Positions 52,357 to 61,721 of a DNA stretch of 64,000 bases are shown here, piece after piece. The DNA comes from Streptomyces cirratus. Lineage in GTDB: Bacteria > Actinomycetota > Actinomycetes > Streptomycetales > Streptomycetaceae. Both the position numbers and the translations under genes were made by a program. The stretch lies in assembly GCF_014650775.1 (NCBI RefSeq), contig NZ_BMVP01000003.1, forward strand, positions 186,001 through 250,000. The letters are read 5' to 3'. Numbering within the stretch: the first letter of the stretch is position 1; each line of letters begins with the position of its first letter. The notes beneath the pieces were generated by a model. The model was not told the origin of the DNA, made no database searches, and saw only the letters and a list, made by a program, of their open reading frames with translations.

Positions 52357-53004
52357 TCAGGGGCTGGTCCCGACGAGGACGCCGACCTTGTCGATGCGGT
52401 GCTCTGGGTTGTTGTGCGCGTCCCGCCAGGTGTTGCCCGCGGCGTCGTCCTCCGGCGTGAGGCAGGTGGACACGGTGATCATCGCGCGGCTCGGCGCCGC
52501 GCCGCTGGAGCCGGGGACCGCGGCGCGCTGCTCCGCCATGGAGGACGGTGAGCGGAAGGACGTCGTCCGGGTGGTACCGATGGCGTACTCGTACGTCACG
52601 CCGCCCGCGGTGACGAAGACGGACGCACCCTCGGGCAGCGACGGCAGGGCGTTCAGCGGCCCGCCGCCCGCGATGCGGTGGCCCGTGACGATGTAGTTGC
52701 CCACGTCGCCGGGGCCGACGCCGCCGCCGGGACCGTAGGGGCTGGCGGCGAGGCCTTGGTCCTGGATCGCCGTACCCGGGGCGTCGTCGGGGCTCCCCTG
52801 GTACGGGACAACGGACAACCCGGAAAGGCCGATGGCCGGTATCGACAGCGTCGCGGCCTGGATGCGGGTCACCGCCGCGGAAGGAGGGGCGTGCGGGGCG
52901 GGCTGCGCGAGGGCGCCGGGAGCAGCCGTCAACAGGACGGCGAGGGACACACTGGCGAGCGCCGCCGGCATGCCGTGCGAAGAGCGGAAAGGACATGGGG
53001 ACAT
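52357..53004 (-). CDS. Class E/F-type sortase
   Basis: The 215-residue protein has an N-terminal signal/anchor helix (about 12-34) and a sortase beta-barrel with His109 in VTGHRI, Cys181 in TVSTCLTPED and Arg203 in EHRIDKV, the complete catalytic triad. TVSTC is the sortase TLxTC motif. It would attach surface proteins to the wall or process them; no obvious LPxTG-type substrate lies beside it. Confidence 0.85.
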   Translation of the reverse strand: MSPCPFRSSHGMPAALASVSLAVLLTAAPGALAQPAPHAPPSAAVTRIQAATLSIPAIGLSGLSVVPYQGSPDDAPGTAIQDQGLAASPYGPGGGVGPGDVGNYIVTGHRIAGGGPLNALPSLPEGASVFVTAGGVTYEYAIGTTRTTSFRSPSSMAEQRAAVPGSSGAAPSRAMITVSTCLTPEDDAAGNTWRDAHNNPEHRIDKVGVLVGTSP

Positions 53005-53332
53005 GGCGGGGGTCCAAACTCTGCCGGAGTCGTTCGGTCCAGCCGGCCGGTCGGCTCTTCCAGCCTCGCACAGGCCGGGGCGGGTGGCAGCCCGGCGCGG
53101 CGCCTCGGGCACTGCGGCGGTCAGCGTCCCGAGCAGGGACTCGATCCGGCCGGGAGCCCGGGGAGCGACGGGACGGGTGAGGGTGTGGAGGCGGTGGGGA
53201 GTGGCCGGAAATGGCCTCTGGGACGACGTAGAAAGGGACCGGATCGAGAGGTTCCGGCCACGCGGCCGGATGGCCGGGGGAAGGGTGGTCCACCGCATCA
53301 CCGCCGTAGCGGAACCGGACCACGGAGGCCCC
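53005..53332. other. Intergenic region between sortase and WD40 gene
   Basis: I see no gene here. The frame open upstream of the WD40 gene lacks a start and codon pattern. A short inverted repeat TCCGGCC-ACGC-GGCCGGA lies at about 53254-53271; its role is unknown. Confidence 0.4.
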
Positions 53333-56300
53333 ATGGACCCCACCCCGTTCCAGCCCCAACCACCCTTATCCCGAGGGGAGTTCGCGGCCGAGCTGACCCG
53401 CCTGCGGGAGAAGGCCGACCTCACCGTCCGCGCCGTCGCCGCACGCGTCGGCGCACCGGGCGCCCACAGCACCATCGGCGGCTGGTTCGCCGGACAGAAC
53501 CTGCCGTCGATCGGCTCGCTCCCCCTGTTCCGCCGGGTACTGCACGTCTGCGGGGTGACCGACGCGGCCGAAATCGAGCGCTGGCTGGAACGGCTCGCCG
53601 AGCTGCGCCGGTCGCGGGTCCTGCGCGTCGCGGGAGGCGCGTCGCCCTACCGGGGGCTCGCGGGCTTCGAGGAACGCCACGCCGACTGGTTCTTCGGCCG
53701 GGAGCGGCTGCGGGCGGTCGTCGTGGACCGGATCCTCTCCGAGGGGGCCGGCGTACCCCAACTGCTGGTCGGGGCCAGCGGGTCCGGGAAGTCCTCCCTT
53801 CTGCGGGCCGGGGTGCTGCCCGCCCTGCGGGGCGAGCACGGGTTCACACCGCTGCTGCTCGTTCCCGGCCGCGACCCCATGCGGGCGCTGGCATCCGCCG
53901 TGTCCGTGGAGTGGGAGGCCCGGCGGGAGAGCGGGGACATCGCGCACGAACCACTCGCACTGGCGGCCTGCGTAAAGTCGTTGGCCGAGCGGGACGGCGT
54001 ACGCGTCCTGGTGGCGGTCGACCAGCTGGAAGAGGTGTTCACCGCGTGTCCCGACCCGGCCGAACGGGAGCGGTTCCTGCGGTGCCTGGCGGCCCTCCCC
54101 TCCACCGACGTGCGCGTGACGGGGTGCCTGCGCGCCGACTTCTACAGCCAGGCCCTCGCCGAGCGCCCCCTCGCGGCAGCCCTGCAGAAGGGCCAGACCG
54201 TCGTGGGGGCGCTCAGCGAGGACGAGATCCGCGCCGCCGTCGGCGGGCCCGCCGCCAAGGCCGGCCTCGTCCTGGACGAAGGGTTCATCGACGTCCTCCT
54301 CGCCGACCTGCGGGACTCCGGCCCCGGGGCCCTGCCCCTGCTGTCGCACGCGTTGCTGTCGACCTGGGAGCGCGGGCGCGGCACCGCCTTGACCATCGCC
54401 GACTACCGGGAGGGCGGTGGGATGTCCGCGGCCGTCTCCGAGACGGCCGAAGAGGTCTACGCGGAACTGTCGGAGGCCGAGTGCGTACTGGCGCGACAGC
54501 TGTTCCTGCGGATGGTCGCGGTGGGGGACGGCGTGCCCGACGCGCGCCGGCTGCTGCCGCTGCCCCCGCCCACCGGGGACCCCGACCGGGCCGGACAGGT
54601 GTACGCGGTGCTGGAACGCTTCGTAGACCGCCGCCTGGTGACGCTGGACGGTGACGGAGCCAGGATCACCCACGAGGCGCTGCTCACCGCTTGGCCGCGG
54701 CTGCGCGGCTGGATCGACACCGACCGGGCCGGACAGATCGTCCGGCAGGACCTGGCCCGTGACGCCGACCGCTGGCTCGCGCACGGCCGCGATCCCTCGC
54801 TGCTCTACCGGGGCACCCGCCTGGCCGTGACTTCCGGTTGGGCCCGTGACGGCGGACACGCCCCGGAACTCGACGCGCGGGAGAGCGAGTTCCTCGGCGC
54901 GAGCAAGCTGGCGGAGGAGGTACGCGTCCGGCGCGAACGGCGCGGAGCCCGGCGGCTGCGCCGGCTCCTCGTCCTGCTCTCGCTGCTGGTCGTCCTCTCG
55001 GGCCTGCTCACCGGTGTCGCCGTGGTCCAGCGCCGGGACGCGGAGAGACAGCAGGCCGTCGCGCTGTCCCGGCTGGTGGCGGCGCGCGCCGAACGGCTGC
55101 GGGGCAGCGACCTCGCGCTGTCCGCGCAACTCGCCCTGGTGGCCTACCGTACGGCTCCCACGGCCGAGGCCCGGGAGGCTCTGATGGACGCCTCGGCGCT
55201 GCCGGCCGTGACCCGGATCCTCGCGTTCCGCGGGGTGGTGCAGGCGGTGGCCCTCAGCCCCGACGGGCATACCCTCGCGGCGGGTGGCCTGGACCACCAG
55301 GTCGCGCTGTGGGACCTGCGCGATCCGCAGCGGCCGCGGCCGCTGGGCACGGCGCCGGTCACGTTCGCCGACACCGTCTACGCGCTCGCCTTCAGTCCGG
55401 ACGGCCGACGGCTCGCGGCCGGGTCGGGGGACGGGACCGTACGGGTGTGGGAGCCGTCGGGTGCCGATCCGGCGGCGGCCGGGGTCCGGTCGTTCAAGGG
55501 GCCGGATTCGGCGGTGTACGGGGTGGCTTTCGCGCCGGACGGCAAGACGCTGGCCGCGGCGGGCGCCGACGGCGGCGTGTACCTGTGGCCGGACCCGGCG
55601 GTCACGGCCGGGCGTACGGACGCGGCTTCCGGCCCCTCCGCGGGTTCCGGCCCGTCCGCCGGTTCCGGCCCCTCCGCGGATTCCCGCCCGTCCGCCGCCG
55701 GTCTGCGGATCACCGGCTTCACCGGGGCGGTGCACACGGTCGTGTTCCGGCCCGGCCCCGGACCGGCCCTGCTGGCGGCGGGGGGCGCGGACGGCTCCGT
55801 ACGCCTGTGGGACCTCTCCGATCCCGCCCGGCCGCTCGCGTACGGGCAGCCGCTGACCGGAGCGGCCGGTCCGGTGTTCGGGCTGGCCTTCACCGCCGAC
55901 GGCGTGCGCCTCGCCGCCGGGAGCCAGGACCGGTCCACGCGGGTGTGGGAGGTACCCGCACCGGGCGCCGACGCCGGCCCGCCCGCGGTGATCGGCGGGG
56001 CCCCGGGCGCTCCCGACGGCCCCGCCAGCTACGTCAACGCGGTCGCCCACAGCCCTGACGGACAGTGGCTGGCGACCGGCAGCGCGGACAACCAGGTGCG
56101 CTTGTACGACGCGCGGACGCGCGTCCTCGCCGGGGTGTTCCCGCACCCGGGGCCGGTGACCTCGCTCTCGTTCCATCCCGGCGGACGGCAGCTGGTGTCG
56201 GGCGCCGCGGACGGGACGGTGCGCCTGTGGCAGTTGCCTCCCCGCCCGCTGCGCGGCTTCCAGGGCACGGTCAACGCGATCGGATACGCGCCGGACGGGA

Positions 56301-57274
56301 AGCTGCTCGCCGTCGCGGGCCGTGACGTACAGCTGTGGGACGTCTCCGATCCCTGGACCCCGCGCCCCGTCGGGCCTCCCCTGACGAATCCCACGGGGTA
56401 CTCCGCGACGGTCTCCTTCACCCCGGACGGCCGCACCCTCGCGGTGGGCGGCCGGGAAGGCAGGCTCTGGCTGTGGGACCTCTCCCGCCCCGACCGTGCC
56501 GTGCCCTACGGAGAGCCTCTGACCGGGGGCGCCGGAACCATTCAGTCCGCGGCCTTCGACCGGACGGGCCGGATTCTGGCCGTGGGCAGCGAGGGGCGCA
56601 CCGTACGCGTCTGGAACACGGCGGACCCGGCGCACCCGCAGCTCTGGGCCGAACTGCCGGAGCCGACGAACTACGTCTATTCGGTGGCGTTCAGCCCGGA
56701 CGGGCGGCGGCTCGCCGCCGGCACGGTCGACAAGCAGGTGCTGCTGTGGCGGCTGCCGCCGGGCGGTGGCCGCCCGGTGCTGGAGTCCACCCTGCGCGGG
56801 CCGGGCAGCTACGTCATGTCCGTCGCGTTCAGCCCCGACAGCCGACTCCTGGCGGCCGGTACCGCGGACCGGGACGTGTGGCTGTGGGACGTGGGCGGGG
56901 ACCGGCCGCGCACTGCCGGGCCGACGCTGACCGGGCCGAGCAGCTACGTGTACGCCCTGTCGTTCAGCCCGGAGGGCGGCACGCTCGCCGCCGCCAGTAC
57001 GGACGGCACCGTATGGCTGTGGGACACCGGTGATCCGCGGCGGCCACGGCCCCGTACCGTGCTGAGCGGCCTGGGCGGGAAGGCGTACGCGGTGGCCTAC
57101 AGCCCGGACGGCCGCTCCCTCGCGGCGGGCGGCGCCGGCCCGGCCGCTCTGCTGTGGTCGCGCGACGAGGAGGAGATCGCCCGGAGGCTGTGCGAGCGTG
57201 CGGGGACGGCCATCACCGCCCAGGAGTGGGCCCAGCTCGTCCCCGGCCTGCCCTACGCGCCGCCCTGCCGGTGA
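53333..57274 (+). CDS. HTH-nSTAND1-type NTPase with 14 WD40 repeats
   Basis: The 1313-residue protein starts with an XRE-like helix-turn-helix (about 15-60). A STAND-type NTPase follows, with Walker A GASGSGKSS (147-155), Walker B region VRVLVAVDQLEEVF and the end ITHEALLTAWPRLRGWI, then one membrane helix (about 544-566) and 14 WD40 units ending in xxWD or similar, enough for two seven-bladed propellers. A Ser/Gly/Pro repeat interrupts repeats 3 and 4. Such proteins act as signalling switches: ligand on the propeller, nucleotide-driven assembly. Target and ligand are unknown. GGAGG precedes the ATG. Confidence 0.85.
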   Translation: MDPTPFQPQPPLSRGEFAAELTRLREKADLTVRAVAARVGAPGAHSTIGGWFAGQNLPSIGSLPLFRRVLHVCGVTDAAEIERWLERLAELRRSRVLRVAGGASPYRGLAGFEERHADWFFGRERLRAVVVDRILSEGAGVPQLLVGASGSGKSSLLRAGVLPALRGEHGFTPLLLVPGRDPMRALASAVSVEWEARRESGDIAHEPLALAACVKSLAERDGVRVLVAVDQLEEVFTACPDPAERERFLRCLAALPSTDVRVTGCLRADFYSQALAERPLAAALQKGQTVVGALSEDEIRAAVGGPAAKAGLVLDEGFIDVLLADLRDSGPGALPLLSHALLSTWERGRGTALTIADYREGGGMSAAVSETAEEVYAELSEAECVLARQLFLRMVAVGDGVPDARRLLPLPPPTGDPDRAGQVYAVLERFVDRRLVTLDGDGARITHEALLTAWPRLRGWIDTDRAGQIVRQDLARDADRWLAHGRDPSLLYRGTRLAVTSGWARDGGHAPELDARESEFLGASKLAEEVRVRRERRGARRLRRLLVLLSLLVVLSGLLTGVAVVQRRDAERQQAVALSRLVAARAERLRGSDLALSAQLALVAYRTAPTAEAREALMDASALPAVTRILAFRGVVQAVALSPDGHTLAAGGLDHQVALWDLRDPQRPRPLGTAPVTFADTVYALAFSPDGRRLAAGSGDGTVRVWEPSGADPAAAGVRSFKGPDSAVYGVAFAPDGKTLAAAGADGGVYLWPDPAVTAGRTDAASGPSAGSGPSAGSGPSADSRPSAAGLRITGFTGAVHTVVFRPGPGPALLAAGGADGSVRLWDLSDPARPLAYGQPLTGAAGPVFGLAFTADGVRLAAGSQDRSTRVWEVPAPGADAGPPAVIGGAPGAPDGPASYVNAVAHSPDGQWLATGSADNQVRLYDARTRVLAGVFPHPGPVTSLSFHPGGRQLVSGAADGTVRLWQLPPRPLRGFQGTVNAIGYAPDGKLLAVAGRDVQLWDVSDPWTPRPVGPPLTNPTGYSATVSFTPDGRTLAVGGREGRLWLWDLSRPDRAVPYGEPLTGGAGTIQSAAFDRTGRILAVGSEGRTVRVWNTADPAHPQLWAELPEPTNYVYSVAFSPDGRRLAAGTVDKQVLLWRLPPGGGRPVLESTLRGPGSYVMSVAFSPDSRLLAAGTADRDVWLWDVGGDRPRTAGPTLTGPSSYVYALSFSPEGGTLAAASTDGTVWLWDTGDPRRPRPRTVLSGLGGKAYAVAYSPDGRSLAAGGAGPAALLWSRDEEEIARRLCERAGTAITAQEWAQLVPGLPYAPPCR
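55614..55702 (+). repeat. In-frame Ser/Gly/Pro repeat inside the WD40 gene
   Basis: Four imperfect copies of GGTTCCGGCCCCTCCGCG-like units encode repeated GPSAGS between WD units 3 and 4. It probably forms a flexible loop on the propeller surface and is a site where unit number may vary. Confidence 0.6.
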
Positions 57275-57469
57275 ACGGGCCGGTGGCGTGCGGGGGCCGG
57301 CCGGCGATGGGGAGCGGTGCTGTACGGAGTTGTACGGACCGCCGTACGGGCCTGGTCGACCTGCGGTTCTCTCCTTCCGCCCGGCACGGTCGGGATGGCT
57401 CTCTGGTGGAGCGCCGCCGGATCCGCCGGGGCGCCGCACACCACCGCGAGTCTTCCGAGGAGAACGACG

Positions 57470-57826
57470 ATGCGCATGACGACCACCACCCTGCGGTCCC
57501 GGGCCGGACTGGCCGCAGCCGCGGCCGCCGTCGCCCTGACCGGTCTGATCGCCGGCGCCGGCGGCGCCGACGCGGCCGGCAGCTACATCTCGTCCAACAG
57601 CGGCGGGGCGAACGAGCGCACCTGCGCCAACACCGGGTGCGGTTCGCTCGGCTACCTGTCCAACGGGACGGGCGTCACGATGCTGTGCTGGACCGACAGC
57701 CAGTGGGTGTACCCGCCGAGCTCGAACTACGCCTCGAACCGGTGGTTCCGCGTCTCCAGCTACGTGGGGACCGGCTACGTCCACTCGTCCCTGGTGGCCG
57801 GCCAGACCAGCGTCGGCCACTGCTGA
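57470..57826 (+). CDS. Secreted SH3-like protein
   Basis: The 118-residue product has a signal peptide (residues 1-35, ending DAAG) and a bacterial SH3-like domain (RTCANTGCGSLGYLSNGTGV, then WVYPPSSNYASNRWFRVSSY and GTGYVHSSLV). Four Cys suggest two disulfides. It may bind the wall. GAGGAG precedes the ATG and a terminator follows. Confidence 0.8.
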   Translation: MRMTTTTLRSRAGLAAAAAAVALTGLIAGAGGADAAGSYISSNSGGANERTCANTGCGSLGYLSNGTGVTMLCWTDSQWVYPPSSNYASNRWFRVSSYVGTGYVHSSLVAGQTSVGHC

Positions 57827-57842
57827 CGGGCCCACCGGCTCC

Positions 57843-57882
57843 CGGCCCCCGGTTCCCAGCCGCCGCTGGGAGCCGGGGGCCG
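57843..57882 (+). terminator. Stem-loop terminator after the SH3-like gene
   Basis: CGGCCCCCGGTTCCCAG pairs with CTGGGAGCCGGGGGCCG over 17 bp with one G-T pair. It lies 16 bp after the stop. Confidence 0.7.
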
Positions 57883-58067
57883 CGGCCGTGCGCGCTACTG
57901 GTCCGTGGACGAAGCCGCCTCCGCCGTCCGCAGGACCCGGGGGGCGATGGTGTCGTCGGGCAGACAAGGCGACGGGCCGGTCACCCGTGCTCATCTGCGG
58001 GTTTACGGTCCCCGGCACTTGCCTTTGCGAAGACTTTAGGGTGATACCTCCGATCTGATTTGCGTGG

Positions 58068-58102
58068 GGCAACCAACTACTTCTACGGTTGCCTAGAGCA
58101 AC
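58068..58102 (+). promoter_or_regulatory. Overlapping inverted repeats in the MFS gene leader
   Basis: GGCAACC (58068) pairs with GGTTGCC (58087), and GTTGC (58088) also pairs with GCAAC (58098). The two stems share one arm, so they exclude each other. The element ends 48 bp before the exporter start. It may be a regulator-binding site or an RNA switch; either is inference. Confidence 0.4.
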
Positions 58103-58150
58103 GAAATGCCCCTAGACCACCCGTACACCCGCACAGACGTAAGGAAGCCC

Positions 58151-60664
58151 ATGGCAACGACCACACCCCCCGGTGTGCGGGCCTCTCACGCCAAGCACGG
58201 AGGCGGCGGCCACGACGACGCGCCGATGACGCACCGGCAGATCATGGAGGCGCTCTCCGGTCTGCTGCTCGGCATGTTCGTCGCGATCCTGTCGTCCACG
58301 ATCGTCTCCAACGCCCTCCCCCACATCATCGGCGACCTCGGCGGCGGCCAGTCCGCCTACACCTGGGTCGTCACGGCCGCCCTGCTGTCCATGACGGCGG
58401 CCACCCCCCTGTGGGGCAAGCTGTCCGACCTGTACAGCAAGAAGGCCCTGGTCCAGATAGCCCTGGTCATCTACGTACTGGGCTCGGCCGTGGCCGGCAT
58501 GTCTCAGAACGCCGGCATGCTCATCGCCTGCCGGGTGGTCCAGGGCATCGGCGTCGGCGGTCTGTCCGCCCTCGCCCAGATCGTGATGGCGGCGATGATC
58601 TCCCCGCGCGAGCGCGGCCGCTACAGCGGTTACCTCGGCGCCACCTTTGCAGTCGCCACCGTCGGCGGCCCGCTGCTGGGCGGCGTCATCACCGACACCG
58701 ACTGGCTGGGCTGGCGCTGGTGCTTCTACGTCGGAGTCCCGTTCGCCGTCATCGCGCTGATCGTGCTCCAGAAGACCCTCCACCTCCCCGTCGTCAAGCG
58801 CGAGGTCAAGGTCGACTGGGGCGGCGCGTTCTTCATCTCCGCCGCGGTGTCGCTCCTCCTGCTCTGGGTCACGTTCGCCGGTGACAAGTACGACTGGCTG
58901 TCCTGGCAGACGTACGCGATGGTCGGGGGCTCGATCGTCCTCGGCGCGCTGTTCGTCCTCGTCGAGTCCAGGGCGAGCGAGCCGATCATCCCGCTGAGGC
59001 TGTTCCGCAACCGCACCATCGCGCTGTCGTCCATCGCCTCCCTCTTCGTCGGCGTCGCGATGTTCACCGGCACCGTGTTCTTCAGCCAGTACTTCCAGCT
59101 GGCCCGCGACAAGTCCCCGACCATGTCGGGCGTGATGACGATCCCGATGATCGCCGGACTGTTCGTCTCCTCCACCGTCTCGGGGCAGGTCATCACCAAG
59201 ACCGGCCGCTGGAAGGCATGGCTGCTGTGCGGTGGCGTGCTGGTGACGGCCGGCCTCGGACTGCTCGGCACGATCCGCTACGACACGGCGTACTGGCACA
59301 TCGCGATCTTCATGGCGCTGCTGGGCCTGGGCATCGGCATGATGATGCAGAACCTGGTGCTGTGCACGCAGAACCAGGTGGCGCCGTCCGACCTCGGATC
59401 GGCCAGCTCCACGGTGACGTTCTTCCGTTCCCTCGGCGGTGCGATCGGTGTCTCCGCGCTCGGCGCGATCATGGCCAACCGGATCACCCACTACGCCGAG
59501 GACGGCCTCGCCGGCCTCGACCCGAAGTACGCCGCCGCCGCGGCGCAGTCGGGCTCCGGCAGCAGCATCCCGGACATGAACAGCCTGCCCGGCCCGCTGC
59601 GCACCGTGATGGAGAGCGCGTACGGCCACGGCATCGCGGACGTGTTCCTGATCGCCGCGCCGCTGGCTCTGGTCGCCTTCCTCGTGACGATCTTCATCAA
59701 GGAGGTCCCGCTGCGGACGTCGGGCGGTCTGGCACAGGCCTCCCAGGACGCACAGGGCGCCGCGGCCACGAACGCCGGACAGGGCGCGGAGGCCGGCGCG
59801 GAAGGCGCCGCCGAGAGCCCTGCCGAGCCCGCCGCCCCGTACGTGCCGCGGCAGTCGGCGGCCGTCGCCCCGGCTGATGACGCGGGGTCCGCTCCACTGC
59901 CGGACGGTGTTCCGGTGCGCGGGTACGTACGCGGCGCCGAGAGCACGCCCGTGCCGCGGGCTGCGGTCACATTGATCTCGCTCGCGGGCCGTCAGCTCGG
60001 CCGGTCGGTCGCCGAGGACGACGGCTCGTACGCCGTCGACGCGCCGGGCAGCGGCTCGTACGTACTGATCGCGGCCGCCGACGGGTTCCAGCCGCAGGCG
60101 TCGACGGTCGTCGTGAACGGTGAGCCGGTCTCCTACGACATCCTCCTGAGCGGGACGAGCGGCCTGAGCGGCGTCGTACGGTCCGCCGAGACCGGGGCTC
60201 CGGTCGGCGGCGCCATGGTCATCGTGACCGATGTGCGCGGCGACGTGCTGGCCACCGCGACCACCGGGGCGCAGGGCGAGTTCGGCTTCGCCGAGCTGGT
60301 ACCCGGCTCGGTGACCATCGCCGTGAACGCCCCCGGGCGCCGCCCGAAGGCCCTGCACGTCGAGGTCGGCGGGGCGGGCGTCACCCGGGTCGAGGTCGAG
60401 CTGAGCTCGGGCGCACAGGTCCAGGGCGTCGTACGGGCGCCGGGCGGACCGCTCGGTGACGCCCGGGTCACGCTGGTCGACGCCGCGGGCAACGTGGTCG
60501 GCACCGCGCGGACCGGCGCGGACGGCGCGTACGCCTTCACGGACCTGGACGGCGGTGAGTACACCGTCATCGCGACGGGTTACCCGCCGGTGGCCACGGC
60601 GCTGACCGTGAGCGGTCAGGGCGTCGACGGTCACGACATCGAGCTCGCCCACCCCGGCGAGTAG
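58151..60664 (+). CDS. DHA2-family MFS exporter with C-terminal carboxypeptidase-regulatory-like domains
   Basis: The 837-residue protein has 14 predicted membrane helices (residues 30-520), with WVVTAALLSMTAATPLWGKL and the antiporter region GYLGATFAVATVGGPLLGG, typical of drug:H+ antiporters of the EmrB/DHA2 type. An Ala/Glu-rich linker follows, then three beta-sandwich domains of the CarboxypepD_reg type (RGYVRGAESTPVPRAAVTLI; SGVVRSAETGAPVGGAMVIV; QGVVRAPGGPLGDARVTLVD). The fusion is unusual for a transporter. AAGGAAG precedes the ATG. A terminator follows. Confidence 0.88.
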   Translation: MATTTPPGVRASHAKHGGGGHDDAPMTHRQIMEALSGLLLGMFVAILSSTIVSNALPHIIGDLGGGQSAYTWVVTAALLSMTAATPLWGKLSDLYSKKALVQIALVIYVLGSAVAGMSQNAGMLIACRVVQGIGVGGLSALAQIVMAAMISPRERGRYSGYLGATFAVATVGGPLLGGVITDTDWLGWRWCFYVGVPFAVIALIVLQKTLHLPVVKREVKVDWGGAFFISAAVSLLLLWVTFAGDKYDWLSWQTYAMVGGSIVLGALFVLVESRASEPIIPLRLFRNRTIALSSIASLFVGVAMFTGTVFFSQYFQLARDKSPTMSGVMTIPMIAGLFVSSTVSGQVITKTGRWKAWLLCGGVLVTAGLGLLGTIRYDTAYWHIAIFMALLGLGIGMMMQNLVLCTQNQVAPSDLGSASSTVTFFRSLGGAIGVSALGAIMANRITHYAEDGLAGLDPKYAAAAAQSGSGSSIPDMNSLPGPLRTVMESAYGHGIADVFLIAAPLALVAFLVTIFIKEVPLRTSGGLAQASQDAQGAAATNAGQGAEAGAEGAAESPAEPAAPYVPRQSAAVAPADDAGSAPLPDGVPVRGYVRGAESTPVPRAAVTLISLAGRQLGRSVAEDDGSYAVDAPGSGSYVLIAAADGFQPQASTVVVNGEPVSYDILLSGTSGLSGVVRSAETGAPVGGAMVIVTDVRGDVLATATTGAQGEFGFAELVPGSVTIAVNAPGRRPKALHVEVGGAGVTRVEVELSSGAQVQGVVRAPGGPLGDARVTLVDAAGNVVGTARTGADGAYAFTDLDGGEYTVIATGYPPVATALTVSGQGVDGHDIELAHPGE

Positions 60665-60670
60665 ACCGGC

Positions 60671-60724
60671 ACCGGCCCCTGGGGCGCGTCCCGAAGCGGG
60701 GCGCCCCGGGGCCGGTCCTCTTTT
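60671..60724 (+). terminator. Stem-loop terminator with T run
   Basis: ACCGGCCCCTGGGGCGC pairs with GCGCCCCGGGGCCGGT (one bulge) and is followed by CCTCTTTT. It separates the exporter from the YceI-like gene. Confidence 0.8.
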
Positions 60725-60761
60725 CGGCTGACTTGAGATGCTTCGGCAGGGAGAAAACGGG

Positions 60762-61583
60762 ATGGGACTCACCGCACGGATCCGCACGCGCGACGGATGG
60801 GCCGTGTCGCACGCGGTCGTCACGGTGACGGACATGACGGGCGCGCAGGTCGTCCGCGCCGAGGCGGACGGCGAGGGCGCCGTGCGCGACGCGACCGCGC
60901 TCGCGCCGGGCGCGTACACCGTCATAGTCACCGCGGTCGGTTACGCGCCCGCCGCGTCGAGCACCATCGTCACCGCGAGCGGGCGCGCCGACGTCGGCAG
61001 CGTGGTCCTCGCCCGGCAGGGGGGCTCGGAGCTGCCGACGCCCGGGCCGTGGACGATCGACCCGGCGCACTCGTCGGTGGCCGCCGTCGCCCAGCACCTG
61101 GGGATCTCCAGCGTGCACGGCCGGTTCACCGGGTTCGCGGGCCGGATCGAGATCGACCCGCGGGAGGTGTCCGCGTCCCGGGTGGAAGCGGTGATCGAGG
61201 CGGCCTCCATCGACACGGGCAACGGCATGCGCGACGGGCACCTCAAATCGGCCGACTTCCTGAACGTGGCGGCGCATCCGGAGATCACGTACCGCTCGAC
61301 GGGTCTGTCCCCGGCCGGTTCCGACCGCTGGACGGTGCACGGCGACCTGACCCTGCGCGGTGTCGTACGCCCCGTCGACCTGGACCTGGCCTACCTGGGC
61401 ACGGGCGGCGATCCCTGGGGCGGCACGCGCGCCGCGTTCCGCGCGACCGCCGAACTCCGCCGCGAGGACTTCGCGATGAACTACAACCAGGTCGTGCAGG
61501 CCGGGATCGCCGCCATCGGCGCGACGCTGCGGGTGGAGCTGGACATCCAGGCCGTGCGGGGCGGATCGCTGCCGCAGGCGTAG
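60762..61583 (+). CDS. YceI family protein with N-terminal carboxypeptidase-regulatory-like domain
   Basis: The 273-residue protein has a beta-sandwich domain (about 3-85; LTARIRTRDGWAVSHAVVTV) like those at the C-terminus of the upstream exporter, then a YceI lipocalin-like barrel (about 95-265; WTIDPAHSSVAAVAQHL, then LKSADFLNVAAHPEITYRST). YceI proteins bind polyprenoid or other lipids. There is no signal peptide. The shared domain suggests it works with the exporter. GGGAGAAAACGG precedes the ATG. Confidence 0.85.
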   Translation: MGLTARIRTRDGWAVSHAVVTVTDMTGAQVVRAEADGEGAVRDATALAPGAYTVIVTAVGYAPAASSTIVTASGRADVGSVVLARQGGSELPTPGPWTIDPAHSSVAAVAQHLGISSVHGRFTGFAGRIEIDPREVSASRVEAVIEAASIDTGNGMRDGHLKSADFLNVAAHPEITYRSTGLSPAGSDRWTVHGDLTLRGVVRPVDLDLAYLGTGGDPWGGTRAAFRATAELRREDFAMNYNQVVQAGIAAIGATLRVELDIQAVRGGSLPQA

Positions 61584-61721
61584 CCGCCTGCGATACCGGT
61601 TGCACGACGGGGGATCACCTGCCGGGCCCGCCCGCCGTGACGGGGATTCGCCGCTCCCCGTGCGGGTGGGGATGTCGGCGAATCCGGGGTGGCGCCGTGC
61701 GGTGGCCGCCAGGATGGGTGC

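Larger units (their letters stand above)
57827..58150. other. Intergenic region between the SH3-like gene and the MFS exporter
   Basis: It holds a terminator (57843-57882), a possible 29-codon minus-strand frame (57895-57984, GTG to TAG, plausible end LRTAEAASSTDQ) that may be a gene relic, and an AT-richer leader with hairpins (58068-58102). I see no complete gene. Confidence 0.45.

Noticed and set aside
57895..57984. 29-codon minus-strand frame ending LRTAEAASSTDQ
   Set aside because: The end looks protein-like, but there is no ribosome-binding site and it is too short to call; it may be the relic of a lost gene.
53366..58072. 1568-codon minus-strand open frame
   Set aside because: It is a mirror of the WD40 gene, low in complexity and rich in Gly, Arg and Pro, with no domain of its own.
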